A program made the position numbers and the translations under genes. A model generated the notes under the pieces. It was not told the DNA's origin, did not search any database, and was given only the letters and a program-made list of their open reading frames with translations. From Kordia sp050633145 (GTDB lineage: Bacteria > Bacteroidota > Bacteroidia > Flavobacteriales > Flavobacteriaceae): a stretch of DNA of 64,000 bases. Within the stretch, counting starts at the first letter, position 1; every line of letters begins with the position of its first letter. Positions 24,419 through 33,432 of the stretch are shown here, in pieces. The stretch is from positions 173,830-237,829 of the forward strand of contig NZ_JBOEFY010000015.1 of NCBI RefSeq assembly GCF_050633145.1. The letters run 5' to 3'.

Positions 24419-25808
24419 GATATCCTAAAATGTTTAAAAAATCTGCTGCTGTTTGCTGTTCTGCAAATAATTTTGTGTTTATAGTTCCGTTGTTATCTTT
24501 TGTGATTAAAATTCGTTTGGGTTGTGGTATCAAACAATGTTGCAAACCGCCATAGCCTCCTATGGTTTCTTGATACGCTCCTGTATTGAAAAAACCGATG
24601 TACAAAGGTTTTTCCTTATCATATTTTGGCAAGTAGATTGCATTTACGTGTTGCTCGCTGTTGTAGTAATCATCACTGTCGCAAGTAAGTCCGCCAAGTA
24701 GTACTCGTTCATATTCATCGTTCCAACGATTGATTGGAAGCATTATAAAGCGCTTGTTTATTGCCCACGTATCAGGAAGTGTCGTAATAAATGATGAATT
24801 GATCATATTCCATTTTTCACGATCATTTTGTTGTTTTTGATACAATACTTCATAAACAGCTCCACTACTTTCTCCTACAGTAAAACTTCCAAATTCAGTA
24901 AAAATATCTGGCGCATCCACATTTGCTTCTTTACACACCGTAAAAATTTGATGTACAATCTCATCTACCATATATTGATAGTCAAAATTGAAGGCTAATG
25001 AATTTTTTATTGGAAATCCGCCGCCAATATTTAAACTGTCTAGAGATGGACATATCTTTTTGAGTGCTACAAATACTTTTAGACATTTATGCAATTCGTT
25101 CCAATAGTATGCATTGTCTCTAATTCCTGTATTGATAAAGAAATGTAGCATTTTAAGATTCACCTTGTCATTATTTTGTATCTGTTCCTTGTAGAATTTG
25201 ACAATGTTTTTATACCCAATTCCTAGCCTGCTTGTGTAAAATTCAAACTTTGGCTCTTCTTCTGAAGCAATTCTAATTCCAACATTAAATTGCCCATCAA
25301 CACTATCGCTCAGCAGTTTTATTTCTTCATAATTATCAATGATCGGAATACAATTTTGGTGTCCTTCATTGATGAGTTTGGCTATATTATGTACATATAG
25401 GTCACGTTTAAAACCATTGCATAATATATAAGTATCATCTGTTATTTTTCCTTGACGTTTGAGGTGTTCTACAATATTCACGTCAAAAGCAGAAGATGTT
25501 TCTATATGAATTTCGTTCTTTAATGCTTCGTCTAAGACATACTCAAAATGTGAACTTTTAGTACAGTAACAATAGTGATACTTCCCTGGGTAGCGATGCT
25601 TGTCAATAGCCGTTTTGAACCATTTTTTAGCACGCTGAATATTTGTAGAAATCTGCGGCAAATAGGTGAATTTCAATGGTGTTCCGTAGGTTTCAGCCAA
25701 GCCTAACAAATCAATATCATGAAAGAATAGCTTATCATCAGACAGCGAATATTCTTCCTGAGGAAAATAATACGTTTGATCAATGAGATCAATATATTTT
25801 GTCTTCAT
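24411..25808 (-). CDS. speA: Arginine decarboxylase, PLP-dependent (alanine racemase fold)
   Basis: A 465-residue fold type III decarboxylase that turns arginine to agmatine. PLP Lys84 is in YCYCTKSSHFEY, the glycine loop is NIGGGFPIKNSL, and the C-terminal substrate/PLP residues are in GGLTCDSDDYYN and IGFFNTGAYQETIGGYGG. It is shorter than the E. coli biosynthetic SpeA (658) and matches the compact ADC of Bacteroidota. It heads an overlapping operon speA-speB-speY. The start at 25808 is followed by YIDLIDQTYYFP, typical of the family. Confidence 0.92.
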   Translation of the reverse strand: MKTKYIDLIDQTYYFPQEEYSLSDDKLFFHDIDLLGLAETYGTPLKFTYLPQISTNIQRAKKWFKTAIDKHRYPGKYHYCYCTKSSHFEYVLDEALKNEIHIETSSAFDVNIVEHLKRQGKITDDTYILCNGFKRDLYVHNIAKLINEGHQNCIPIIDNYEEIKLLSDSVDGQFNVGIRIASEEEPKFEFYTSRLGIGYKNIVKFYKEQIQNNDKVNLKMLHFFINTGIRDNAYYWNELHKCLKVFVALKKICPSLDSLNIGGGFPIKNSLAFNFDYQYMVDEIVHQIFTVCKEANVDAPDIFTEFGSFTVGESSGAVYEVLYQKQQNDREKWNMINSSFITTLPDTWAINKRFIMLPINRWNDEYERVLLGGLTCDSDDYYNSEQHVNAIYLPKYDKEKPLYIGFFNTGAYQETIGGYGGLQHCLIPQPKRILITKDNNGTINTKLFAEQQTAADFLNILGYHE

Positions 25809-26291
25809 TTAAGAAAATTATTATCGAGAAAATTTAAATTGAATAGTCACTCTTAAATTGAATTTAAGAGCTAAAAAACATGTAATACATTAAAAGAAAT
25901 TAAACTTTTAATTGCAGAAACTTTGAGGCGACAAGAATCGCGTCAATATATTTTAAAATGAAGTTTTTAACGGAAGTTAGCTCTAAATTTCGGTTGCTCA
26001 TCCTATAAGCTGTAGTTGGGTTTGACTTCCTAATCTCCAACACTCCGAAAGTAAAAACACTTTTCATAATGCTTAGCTATATGCTTAATTCAAAGGAAAT
26101 AAAAAAAACAATACAAAAATGAAAAAAGTGAAAAAAAATAATATTTATAGAAATCAAGGTAGCTTACAAATACATAAAACATTGTTATATATCAATCATA
26201 ATTACATTTATATGCAAATTCGTTGATAATTGTTTGTTATAAATCTTAGCGTTTTAGAAAAATAAATTATTTTTGTGCAAAACACTTTTTT
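25809..26291. other. Intergenic region, 483 bases, no gene found
   Basis: Divergent gap between speA and the Gfo/Idh gene. AT-rich with no reading frame of note, no clear hairpin terminator. A TATTTTTG word at 26268-26275 close to the plus-strand start codon matches the -7 box TAnnTTTG, but I could not pair it with a -33 element. Confidence 0.5.
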
Positions 26292-27257
26292 ATGCTAAAA
26301 GCTGGAGTTTTAGGTGCTGGACACTTAGGAAAAATTCATCTTCGTTTATTACAACAATCTTCCAAATACGAACTTGTCGGTTTTTATGATGCTAATCCCG
26401 AATATGCAAAGGAGATAGCAGCCGAATTTGGCTATACGTATTTTGATACTATCGATGCATTGATTGATGCTTCTGATGTTGTAGATATTGTTACTCCAAC
26501 GCTTTCACATCACGAATGTGCCAAAAAAGTAATCACGAAAGGAAAACATGTTTTTATTGAAAAACCTATTACCAACACTATTGCTGAAGCAGAAGAACTC
26601 ATCGCTTTAGCAAAAAAGCACAATGTAAAAGGGCAAGTTGGACATGTAGAACGTTTCAATCCTGCATTTACGGCGGTGAAAGATAAAATCAATTCGCCTA
26701 TGTTTATTGAAACGCATCGTTTGGCAGAATTTAATCCGCGTGGTACAGATGTTCCTGTGGTTTTAGATTTGATGATTCATGATATCGATGCCATTTTAAG
26801 TGTGGTAAAATCGAAGGTTGTACAAATTAACGCAAGTGGCGTTTCTGTCATTAGTAACTCACCTGATATTGCCAATGCGCGTTTGGAGTTTGAGAATGGC
26901 TGTGTTGCCAATCTGACGTCAAGTCGTATTTCTATGAAAAATATGCGTAAGAGTCGTTTCTTTCAACGTGATGCCTATATCGCTGTCGATTTCTTAGAGA
27001 AAAAAGTAGAAGTAGTAAAAATGAAAGATGCACCAAAAGATGCTGGCGAATTTGCGCTGATTCTTCAAAATGCAGAAGGTGTAAAAAAACAGATCTATTT
27101 TGAAAACCCTGACATTGACGAAAACAACGCTATTCTAGACGAGTTGGAAACATTTGCAGATGCTATAAACAATGATACAACTCCAATTGTTTCACTTGAA
27201 CAAGGAACGGAAGCATTGCGTGTTGCGATTCAAATTATAGAAAAATTTAAAAAATAA
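26292..27257 (+). CDS. Gfo/Idh/MocA family oxidoreductase
   Basis: A 321-residue NAD(P)-dependent oxidoreductase. Rossmann motif LGAGHLGKIHLRLL (residues 7-20) and the family EKP motif at Glu90-Lys91-Pro92 (HVFIEKPITN), followed by the His-containing VGHVERFNPAF and VLDLMIHDIDAIL, where the active-site Asp/His lie. It reduces or oxidises a sugar or related carbonyl; the exact substrate cannot be read off. It is first in a long plus-strand run, with seven bases before the next gene. Confidence 0.88.
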   Translation: MLKAGVLGAGHLGKIHLRLLQQSSKYELVGFYDANPEYAKEIAAEFGYTYFDTIDALIDASDVVDIVTPTLSHHECAKKVITKGKHVFIEKPITNTIAEAEELIALAKKHNVKGQVGHVERFNPAFTAVKDKINSPMFIETHRLAEFNPRGTDVPVVLDLMIHDIDAILSVVKSKVVQINASGVSVISNSPDIANARLEFENGCVANLTSSRISMKNMRKSRFFQRDAYIAVDFLEKKVEVVKMKDAPKDAGEFALILQNAEGVKKQIYFENPDIDENNAILDELETFADAINNDTTPIVSLEQGTEALRVAIQIIEKFKK

Positions 27258-27263
27258 ATTTGA

Positions 27264-27956
27264 ATGACTATACTTAAACAAACACTATTATTTCTTTGCG
27301 TATTTACGATAACGATTGCGGTTTCTCAAGAAGAAATCAAAGAAAAAGACATTTCACAAGTAAACATATCTGACCTTATAAAAGAAGTTCAAATTATTAA
27401 AAAAGACGGTGACAACTTCAAAATGGTTTGGTGGATTCCTAATGAATACTGGAGAGTAGCCATTCAAGGAACAAGTGTGGCATCTAGCGGATATGTAGAT
27501 CAAGTATTTGATGCTTTTGAAGGATACATTTTAATAGGAACTTTGCATACAGAAATTAACGCTTTTGGAGGAATGAAGCCTAAGCCAACGAAAATTCAAC
27601 TAAAAGATAAAAAAGGAAATATTTATGATGCCGTTGATGAAAATGAACTTCCTAGTGAGTATAGTAAAATGCTGGCGACTTTAAAACCATCTATGGCAAG
27701 TACAATGGGTGATTTTGGAAAACAAATGAAATTCCATGTATTTAAAGAAACTGGAAAAAATGGCAAATTAATTGCTTCCGCTACTGGAACTGGAGAATTT
27801 ACAGTACTATTCAACAAAGAAAATAAATTTACATACAAATTACCACTTGCTTGTTTGGTAGAAGAAAAAGTATGTCCAACAGATGGCGAATTGCTCAATG
27901 CAAATTGGATATTCTGTCCTTGGCATGGAAAAAAACTAAAATTACAGACTAAATAA
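27264..27956 (+). CDS. Exported hypothetical protein with C-terminal Cys motif
   Basis: A 230-residue protein with a signal peptide (MTILKQTLLFLCVFTITIAV, then SQ). The mature part has WWIPNEYWRVAIQGTSVASS and a middle PSMASTMGDFGKQMKFHVFK region; the tail CLVEEKVCPTDGEL ... FCPWHGKKL holds three Cys and a His in a CPxDG / CPWHG layout like a zinc-ribbon or disulfide knot. Family not recognised. It lies between the oxidoreductase and the hydroxyacyl-CoA dehydrogenase genes with short gaps (6 and 10 bases), so it is part of the operon. Confidence 0.7.
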   Translation: MTILKQTLLFLCVFTITIAVSQEEIKEKDISQVNISDLIKEVQIIKKDGDNFKMVWWIPNEYWRVAIQGTSVASSGYVDQVFDAFEGYILIGTLHTEINAFGGMKPKPTKIQLKDKKGNIYDAVDENELPSEYSKMLATLKPSMASTMGDFGKQMKFHVFKETGKNGKLIASATGTGEFTVLFNKENKFTYKLPLACLVEEKVCPTDGELLNANWIFCPWHGKKLKLQTK

Positions 27957-27966
27957 ACTATATATT

Positions 27967-28854
27967 ATGAAAAATGTAGCTGTTATCGGAGCAGGAACAA
28001 TGGGCAATGGAATTGCGCATACATTTGCTCAATTTGGCTTTAAAGTTCAATTAATAGATATCTCTCAAACTTCTTTAGATAAAGGAATAGCAACTATTAC
28101 GAAAAACTTAGACCGCATGGTAGCTAAGGAACGTATTTCGGAAGAAGATAAACAAAATACATTAAACAATATTACAACGTTTACAAGCATTAAAGATGGT
28201 GTTGAGTATGCTGGTTTAGTAGTAGAAGCTGCTACTGAAAATGTAGATTTGAAACTTAAAATATTTAGAGATTTAGACGAATTGTGTCCAGAAGATACTA
28301 TTTTGGCTACCAATACATCTTCCATATCAATCACACAAATTGCAGCGGTAACTTCGCGTCCTGAAATGGTGATTGGAATGCACTTTATGAATCCTGTGCC
28401 AATTATGAAATTGGTAGAAATTATTCGTGGTTACAATACTTCTGATGAAGTAACGAAAACCATTATGGAGCTTTCTAAACAATTAAACAAAGTACCTACA
28501 GAAGTAAATGACTATCCTGGATTTGTTGCTAACAGAATTTTAATGCCAATGATTAATGAATCTATTGAAACATTATATAATGGCGTTGCTGGTGTTCAAG
28601 AAATTGATACGGTAATGAAATTAGGAATGGCACATCCGATGGGACCTTTGCAATTGGCTGATTTCATTGGGCTAGACGTATGTTTGTCTATCCTAAATGT
28701 AATGTATGAAGGATTTAAAAATCCAAAATACGCGCCGTGTCCACTATTAGTAAATATGGTAATGGCTGGAAAATTAGGTGTAAAATCTGGAGAAGGGTTT
28801 TACGATTACTCTGAAAGTAGAAAAGCGGAAAAAGTCGCAAAAATGTTTAGCTAA
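27967..28854 (+). CDS. 3-hydroxybutyryl-CoA dehydrogenase
   Basis: A 295-residue NAD-dependent 3-hydroxyacyl-CoA dehydrogenase: interconverts 3-hydroxybutyryl-CoA and acetoacetyl-CoA. N-terminal NAD motif VAVIGAGTMGNGIAHTFAQF; the catalytic His/Glu region is IGMHFMNPVPIMKLVEIIRG, and the C-terminal domain has FVANRILMPMINESIETL and HPMGPLQLADFIGLDV, all standard for the short family (Hbd/FadB2). It needs no fused hydratase, as in FadB. Its stop overlaps the next ATG by one base. Confidence 0.94.
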   Translation: MKNVAVIGAGTMGNGIAHTFAQFGFKVQLIDISQTSLDKGIATITKNLDRMVAKERISEEDKQNTLNNITTFTSIKDGVEYAGLVVEAATENVDLKLKIFRDLDELCPEDTILATNTSSISITQIAAVTSRPEMVIGMHFMNPVPIMKLVEIIRGYNTSDEVTKTIMELSKQLNKVPTEVNDYPGFVANRILMPMINESIETLYNGVAGVQEIDTVMKLGMAHPMGPLQLADFIGLDVCLSILNVMYEGFKNPKYAPCPLLVNMVMAGKLGVKSGEGFYDYSESRKAEKVAKMFS

Positions 28855-29294
28855 TGATTGATACCAAAACGTATCACCTGACAAGTAAAAAGTATCGAGA
28901 AATCTTCTTTTTTCTATTGACAAGAAGTCTGTTACAACTTTTACCTTTTCTTATTGTATGGACCTTATTATTAGGTTGGCAACTTGGACGTATGATTGCT
29001 TTGTATAGTTTAATTGTATTAGCTGTAGCTGGTTTTAGTTATCTTATTCTCACTTTCGTGAAGAATTTAGAATCGTTTTTTTCGGAAACTAGCATACAGT
29101 TTGATGCAGATACATTGCAAATTACACAAGGTGACAAAAGTTCTTCATACAAAACTGGGGAAATTCAGAATGTAGTTACTCGTGACGGATATTGGCTTGC
29201 ATATGTTACAAAAACTAAATACGCATACATTGCTCAAGATATTTTTTACTCAGAAGACGATTTAAATAAATTCAAAACATACTTAAACGTTTGA
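28854..29294 (+). CDS. Small inner-membrane protein
   Basis: A 146-residue protein with two hydrophobic spans near the middle of the N-terminal half (LLQLLPFLIVWTLLLGW and MIALYSLIVLAVAGFSYL), then a soluble part that reads like a bacterial PH-domain strand set (SIQFDADTLQITQGDKSSSY, NVVTRDGYWLAYVTK). No named family recognised with certainty. It overlaps the dehydrogenase gene by one base and the peptidase gene by four, so it is firmly in the operon. Confidence 0.7.
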   Translation: MIDTKTYHLTSKKYREIFFFLLTRSLLQLLPFLIVWTLLLGWQLGRMIALYSLIVLAVAGFSYLILTFVKNLESFFSETSIQFDADTLQITQGDKSSSYKTGEIQNVVTRDGYWLAYVTKTKYAYIAQDIFYSEDDLNKFKTYLNV

Positions 29295-29905
29295 AGCAAC
29301 TCGTAGTAATACTATGTTTATGTTTGCTTGGTTGTAAACAAACTGAGCAAAAAAACGTGTCCAAAAATCAACTAAAAAAGACAAATGTTTCGCAAGATTC
29401 ATTTGTCTTTTTTGATACAATCTTCTCCAAAAAACCAAGCTATATTGCCAAAGGGTTTGATTTTCCTGTTGGGAAACCAAGTGCAAAAGGCTATTACAAC
29501 GCACAAAAATTTACTGTAAACAATCACTTAGGTGACGATTGGAACGGAACAGGCGGTGGAAATACAGATTTAGGCGATCCTATTTACGCTATTGGAAATG
29601 GATATGTAAAGTTTGCAGAAAACTATGGTGACGGTTGGGGAAATGTAATTCGCATTGTTCATAAATACAAAGGCAATTATTACGAATCCTTGTATGCACA
29701 TTGTGACAAAATCTCCGTAAAAAAAGGTAGCTTTGTGACAAAAGGAATGAAAATTGGCACCATTGGCAATGCAGATGGCGCATATTACGCACATTTACAT
29801 TTAGAAATTCGTGAGGATATTTTTATGGAAATCGGCGGTGGATATAGTAAAAACACCAAAGGATTTCTAAATCCTACAACATTTATCAAATCTAACAGAA
29901 ACTAA
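29291..29905 (+). CDS. M23 family metallopeptidase, lipoprotein
   Basis: A 204-residue protein started at TTG (29291), overlapping the stop of the previous gene; it gives a lipoprotein signal MKQLVVILCLCLLGC. The LytM/M23 domain has the zinc ligands HLGDDW (His-x3-Asp) and HLHLE (His-x-His), plus YAHCDKI with the catalytic His. It should cut peptidoglycan cross-links in the periplasm. A domain of this class without visible coiled coils is usually an active endopeptidase. It precedes the DUF1015 gene by three bases. Confidence 0.88.
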   Translation: MKQLVVILCLCLLGCKQTEQKNVSKNQLKKTNVSQDSFVFFDTIFSKKPSYIAKGFDFPVGKPSAKGYYNAQKFTVNNHLGDDWNGTGGGNTDLGDPIYAIGNGYVKFAENYGDGWGNVIRIVHKYKGNYYESLYAHCDKISVKKGSFVTKGMKIGTIGNADGAYYAHLHLEIREDIFMEIGGGYSKNTKGFLNPTTFIKSNRN

Positions 29906-29908
29906 AAA

Positions 29909-31147
29909 GTGGCAAAAATACATCCATTTAAAGCAGTACGACCAACACGTGACAAAGTAAGTCTTGTCGCTGCACGATCGTATCAAAGTTATACACAGGA
30001 CGAACGCGAAGCACGTTTAGATTACAATCCATTTTCATTTTTACATATTGTAAATCCTGGGTACAAATACCACAAGGAAATTTCAGGAAAAGAACGCTAT
30101 GGTTTGGTTCGTAACCGTTATTCTGAATTTAAAGAAGATGGAATTTTTATTCAAGATGATTCGCCAAGTTTCTATATATACAGAGTTGTAAACCGCGAAC
30201 AGCAAGTCTTTACAGGAATTGTAGCTGCTGCAAGTACGGAAGACTATCAAAATAATATCATCAAAAAACATGAAGATACGATAGAATATAGAGAACAGAT
30301 TTTTAAAGAATATTTAAAAACGGTTGGTTTCAATGCCGAACCTGTGCTTCTCACCTATCCAGATTCAGATATAATTGGAAATATTTTACAAAAATATACA
30401 ACGACACGTGCCGAATTTGAGTTTACTACAACATATCGTGACACACATTATTTATGGTTAGTGGAAGATGCAACCGACATCAAAGTCATTCAAGATGAGT
30501 TTTCACAAATGCCCGAAATATATATTGCTGACGGACATCATCGTTCGGCTTCTTCGTATTTATTAAGTGTTGATTCTAAAGAAGAAAACAATGTGCATAC
30601 TGGCAAAGAAGCTTATAATTATTTTATGAGTTATTTGATTCCTGAATCAGAATTACGCATTTATGAGTTTAATAGATTGATTAAAGATTTAAACGGTTTA
30701 TCGAAAGAACAGTTTTTATTGAAACTCGATCAAGTATATCGTATTGAAAACAGAGGTCGCGAACTGTATAAACCTTCTAAAAAACATCACTTTAGCATGT
30801 ATTTGGATGGCGAATTTTACTCTTTATACTTACGTATGACCGATTATAATTTTACCGATTCGTTAAGCAAGCTAGACACACATATTTTATACATCACCAT
30901 TTTAAAGCCTATTTTAGGTATTAGCGATTTACGAAACGATAGCCGAATTGATTATGGATACGACAAGCACAATGTCATTGAAATGAAAAATAGAATTGAT
31001 TCAGGTGAGTTTTCTGTTGGTTTCGGACTCGTTCCTGTGAATGTGGATGAAATGAAACACATTGCAGACGAAGGTTTAACGATGCCGCCAAAAAGCACAT
31101 ATATAGAACCAAAATTGCGCAGTGGTGTTACTATTTATGAGTTTTAA
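29909..31147 (+). CDS. DUF1015 family protein
   Basis: A 412-residue cytoplasmic protein of the conserved DUF1015 family, with GTG as start codon. Family marks are IHPFKAVRPTRDKVSLVAAR at the start, the FSFLHIVNP segment, ADGHHRSASSYLL (an unusual His-rich loop that may bind metal or phosphate) and the C-terminal FGLVPVNVDEMKHIADEG and MPPKSTYIEPKLRSG. In other genomes it often neighbours serA, suggesting a link to serine metabolism; here serA is not in view. Biochemical role unknown. Confidence 0.88.
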   Translation: MAKIHPFKAVRPTRDKVSLVAARSYQSYTQDEREARLDYNPFSFLHIVNPGYKYHKEISGKERYGLVRNRYSEFKEDGIFIQDDSPSFYIYRVVNREQQVFTGIVAAASTEDYQNNIIKKHEDTIEYREQIFKEYLKTVGFNAEPVLLTYPDSDIIGNILQKYTTTRAEFEFTTTYRDTHYLWLVEDATDIKVIQDEFSQMPEIYIADGHHRSASSYLLSVDSKEENNVHTGKEAYNYFMSYLIPESELRIYEFNRLIKDLNGLSKEQFLLKLDQVYRIENRGRELYKPSKKHHFSMYLDGEFYSLYLRMTDYNFTDSLSKLDTHILYITILKPILGISDLRNDSRIDYGYDKHNVIEMKNRIDSGEFSVGFGLVPVNVDEMKHIADEGLTMPPKSTYIEPKLRSGVTIYEF

Positions 31148-31153
31148 CTGGTT

Positions 31154-31195
31154 TATGAGTTATGAGTTATGAGTTATGAGTTATGAGTTATGAGT
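31154..31195 (+). repeat. Heptamer tandem tract (TATGAGT x6)
   Basis: Six exact TATGAGT units fill the gap between the DUF1015 stop and the YggS start codon. Each unit carries ATGAG, so it holds multiple possible starts, although the frame of each differs because the unit is seven bases. A similar tract lies at 3163-3218. Confidence 0.85.
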
Positions 31196-31232
31196 GAAAT
31201 TAATTTTATTTTTTGAAGAACAATTACCTTTT

Positions 31233-31895
31233 ATGTCAATAGGATCAAAAATACAAGAATTACAAAATGATTTACCAAAAAGTGTAACGCTAGTAGCAGT
31301 TTCTAAAACCAAGCCAGTGTCAGATATACAAGAAGCCTACGATGCAGGACAACGTATATTTGGTGAAAATAAAATTCAGGAAATGGCTTCAAAATGGGAA
31401 GTATTGCCCAAAGACATTTCTTGGCATATGATTGGTCATGTACAGCGAAATAAAGTAAAGTACATGGCTGAATTTGTAGATTTAATTCACGGCGTTGATA
31501 ATTTTAAGCTTTTAAAAGAAATCAATAAGCAAGCAAAGAAACACGATCGTGTGATTAATTGTTTGCTTCAAATCAAAATTGCAGAAGAAGATTCTAAATT
31601 TGGTATGTCTGCCGAAGAAGCTACTACATTACTCGCTTCCGAAGCATTTCAAGAACTAGAAAATATCACAATTGTTGGTGTTATGGGAATGGCTACTTTT
31701 ACAGACAATCTCACGCAAGTGCAACAAGAGTTTAGAAAACTAAAAGACACATTCGATTCTTTACAAATTATTCATGAATGTTTAGAAGTTATTTCTATGG
31801 GAATGAGTGGCGATTATCAATTGGCTATAGAAGAAGGAAGCACAATGGTTCGTATTGGTAATAGTATTTTTGGTGCTCGAAATTATCATTCTTAA
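31233..31895 (+). CDS. YggS family PLP homeostasis protein
   Basis: I start at the ATG at 31233 (220 residues); a GTG at 31194 inside the heptamer tract would add 13 unlikely residues. The family fold is an alanine-racemase-like barrel that carries PLP on Lys25 (VAVSKTKP), with RIFGENKIQEM, WHMIGHVQRNKVKY and a C-terminal SMGMSGDYQLAIEEGSTMVR that binds the phosphate. YggS/PLPBP proteins buffer free PLP and affect amino-acid pools. The preceding heptamer tract could shift transcription or translation if its copy number changes. Confidence 0.93.
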   Translation: MSIGSKIQELQNDLPKSVTLVAVSKTKPVSDIQEAYDAGQRIFGENKIQEMASKWEVLPKDISWHMIGHVQRNKVKYMAEFVDLIHGVDNFKLLKEINKQAKKHDRVINCLLQIKIAEEDSKFGMSAEEATTLLASEAFQELENITIVGVMGMATFTDNLTQVQQEFRKLKDTFDSLQIIHECLEVISMGMSGDYQLAIEEGSTMVRIGNSIFGARNYHS

Positions 31896-32055
31896 AATAT
31901 TGATAAAACCACAGCTAAAAATTTGTAAGAAAACTACCAAAAAGGTATTTATATGCATTTCATCCATAATTTTCAAAGATTAAGCGTCATTAGCTAGGAA
32001 ACATCCTTAGGATCTTTTTATATTTATACCCAAATCCTAAAACAATGCATATCGT

Positions 32056-33417
32056 TTGTACGCAATAGTAGACATAGAAACCACTGGTGGAAAATATAAT
32101 GAAGAAGGTATTACAGAGATAGCAATTTATAGATTTGATGGTCATGAAGTTGTAGATCAGTTTATAAGCCTTGTAAATCCTGAGCGAGAAATCCAACCTT
32201 TTGTGGTGAATTTGACAGGAATTAACTCTAAAATGCTTCGCGATGCACCAAAATTCTATGAAGTTGCGAAGCGTATTGTAGAAATTACGACCGATTGTAT
32301 TATTGTAGCACACAATGCAACCTTCGATTACCGAATTCTTCAAATGGAGTTTAAACGCTTAGGTTTCGATTACAAACGCAAATCTTTATGTACGGTAGAA
32401 CTTTCTAAAAAGCTCATTCCAGAAATGGAATCATACAAACTAGGAAAACTTGTAAGAGCTTTAGGAATTCCTATGAGTGACCGACATAGAGCTTCTGGCG
32501 ATGCACTTGCTACTGTAAAGTTATTTCAGTTATTGTTAGATAAAGATTCTGAAAAAACCATCATTCAACAAGCTGTTAAAACAGAAATTAAAAAAAAGGT
32601 AGCCACACGCCTACTCGATATTATTGAAGGTTTGCCATCTGAGACTGGTGTATATTATATGCATAATGTAAAAGGTGATATTATTTATATCGGGAAGAGC
32701 AAAAACATCAAAAAGCGCATCAATCAACATTTTACAGGCACAAATAATAAATCTAAAAAAATACAAAAACAAGTCGCTGCCGTTACTTTTGAACGCACAG
32801 GAAGCGAATTGGTAGCACTTTTAAAAGAAAGTCAAGAAATAAAGCTTAAAAAACCCATCTACAATCGTGCGCAACGAAGAAGTATTTTTCAATATGCTAT
32901 GAGTTCATATACAAATGAACACGGCTATATTGGTTTTCGCATTGAAAAAGCAGATGGACGTAAAAAATACATTACCACATTTACCAACTTGTCACAAGCC
33001 AAACATGTGATGTTTAAGTTGACCGAAGAATTTTCTTTGTGTCAAAAAATAAACGAATTGTATGTTTCTAAAAATCATTGTTTTCAGTATACAATTAAAG
33101 AATGTAAAGGTGGATGCATCCAGGAAGAAACTCCTGAAAGTTATAACGAACGTGCGCAACAAGCCATTGATAAGTACAGTTATTTAAATAAAGACATGCT
33201 TATTATTGACCGTGGGCGTCATCATGATGAACGCAGCGCAATTTTAATTGAAAACGGCGAATATAAAGGCTTTGGTTTTTATAGTCTTAATTATCAAATT
33301 ACCAATAAAGACGTACTGAAAAGCATCATTACTCCGATGCAAAATAATAGAGATGTACAACATATTATTCAGAGTCATCTTCGTCGCAAGAATAAGCTGA
33401 AAATCATTACATTATAA
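32056..33417 (+). CDS. DEDDh exonuclease fused to a GIY-YIG nuclease
   Basis: A 453-residue two-domain protein with a TTG start (no ATG in frame nearby). Residues 1-160 are a DnaQ-like 3'-5' exonuclease: Asp6 and Glu8 (AIVDIETTG), HNATFDYR, and the HRASGDALATVKL motif with His and Asp. From about residue 197 is a UvrC-like GIY-YIG domain (TGVYYMHN, IIYIGKSKNIKKRINQHF), followed by a UvrC-type KPIYNRAQRRS segment. UvrC proper is over 600 residues and lacks the exonuclease, so this is a separate Cho/DnaQ-like repair protein. It follows YggS and precedes the DUF3857 gene, 15 bases away. Confidence 0.9.
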   Translation: MYAIVDIETTGGKYNEEGITEIAIYRFDGHEVVDQFISLVNPEREIQPFVVNLTGINSKMLRDAPKFYEVAKRIVEITTDCIIVAHNATFDYRILQMEFKRLGFDYKRKSLCTVELSKKLIPEMESYKLGKLVRALGIPMSDRHRASGDALATVKLFQLLLDKDSEKTIIQQAVKTEIKKKVATRLLDIIEGLPSETGVYYMHNVKGDIIYIGKSKNIKKRINQHFTGTNNKSKKIQKQVAAVTFERTGSELVALLKESQEIKLKKPIYNRAQRRSIFQYAMSSYTNEHGYIGFRIEKADGRKKYITTFTNLSQAKHVMFKLTEEFSLCQKINELYVSKNHCFQYTIKECKGGCIQEETPESYNERAQQAIDKYSYLNKDMLIIDRGRHHDERSAILIENGEYKGFGFYSLNYQITNKDVLKSIITPMQNNRDVQHIIQSHLRRKNKLKIITL

Positions 33418-33432
33418 CATATTATTACATTT

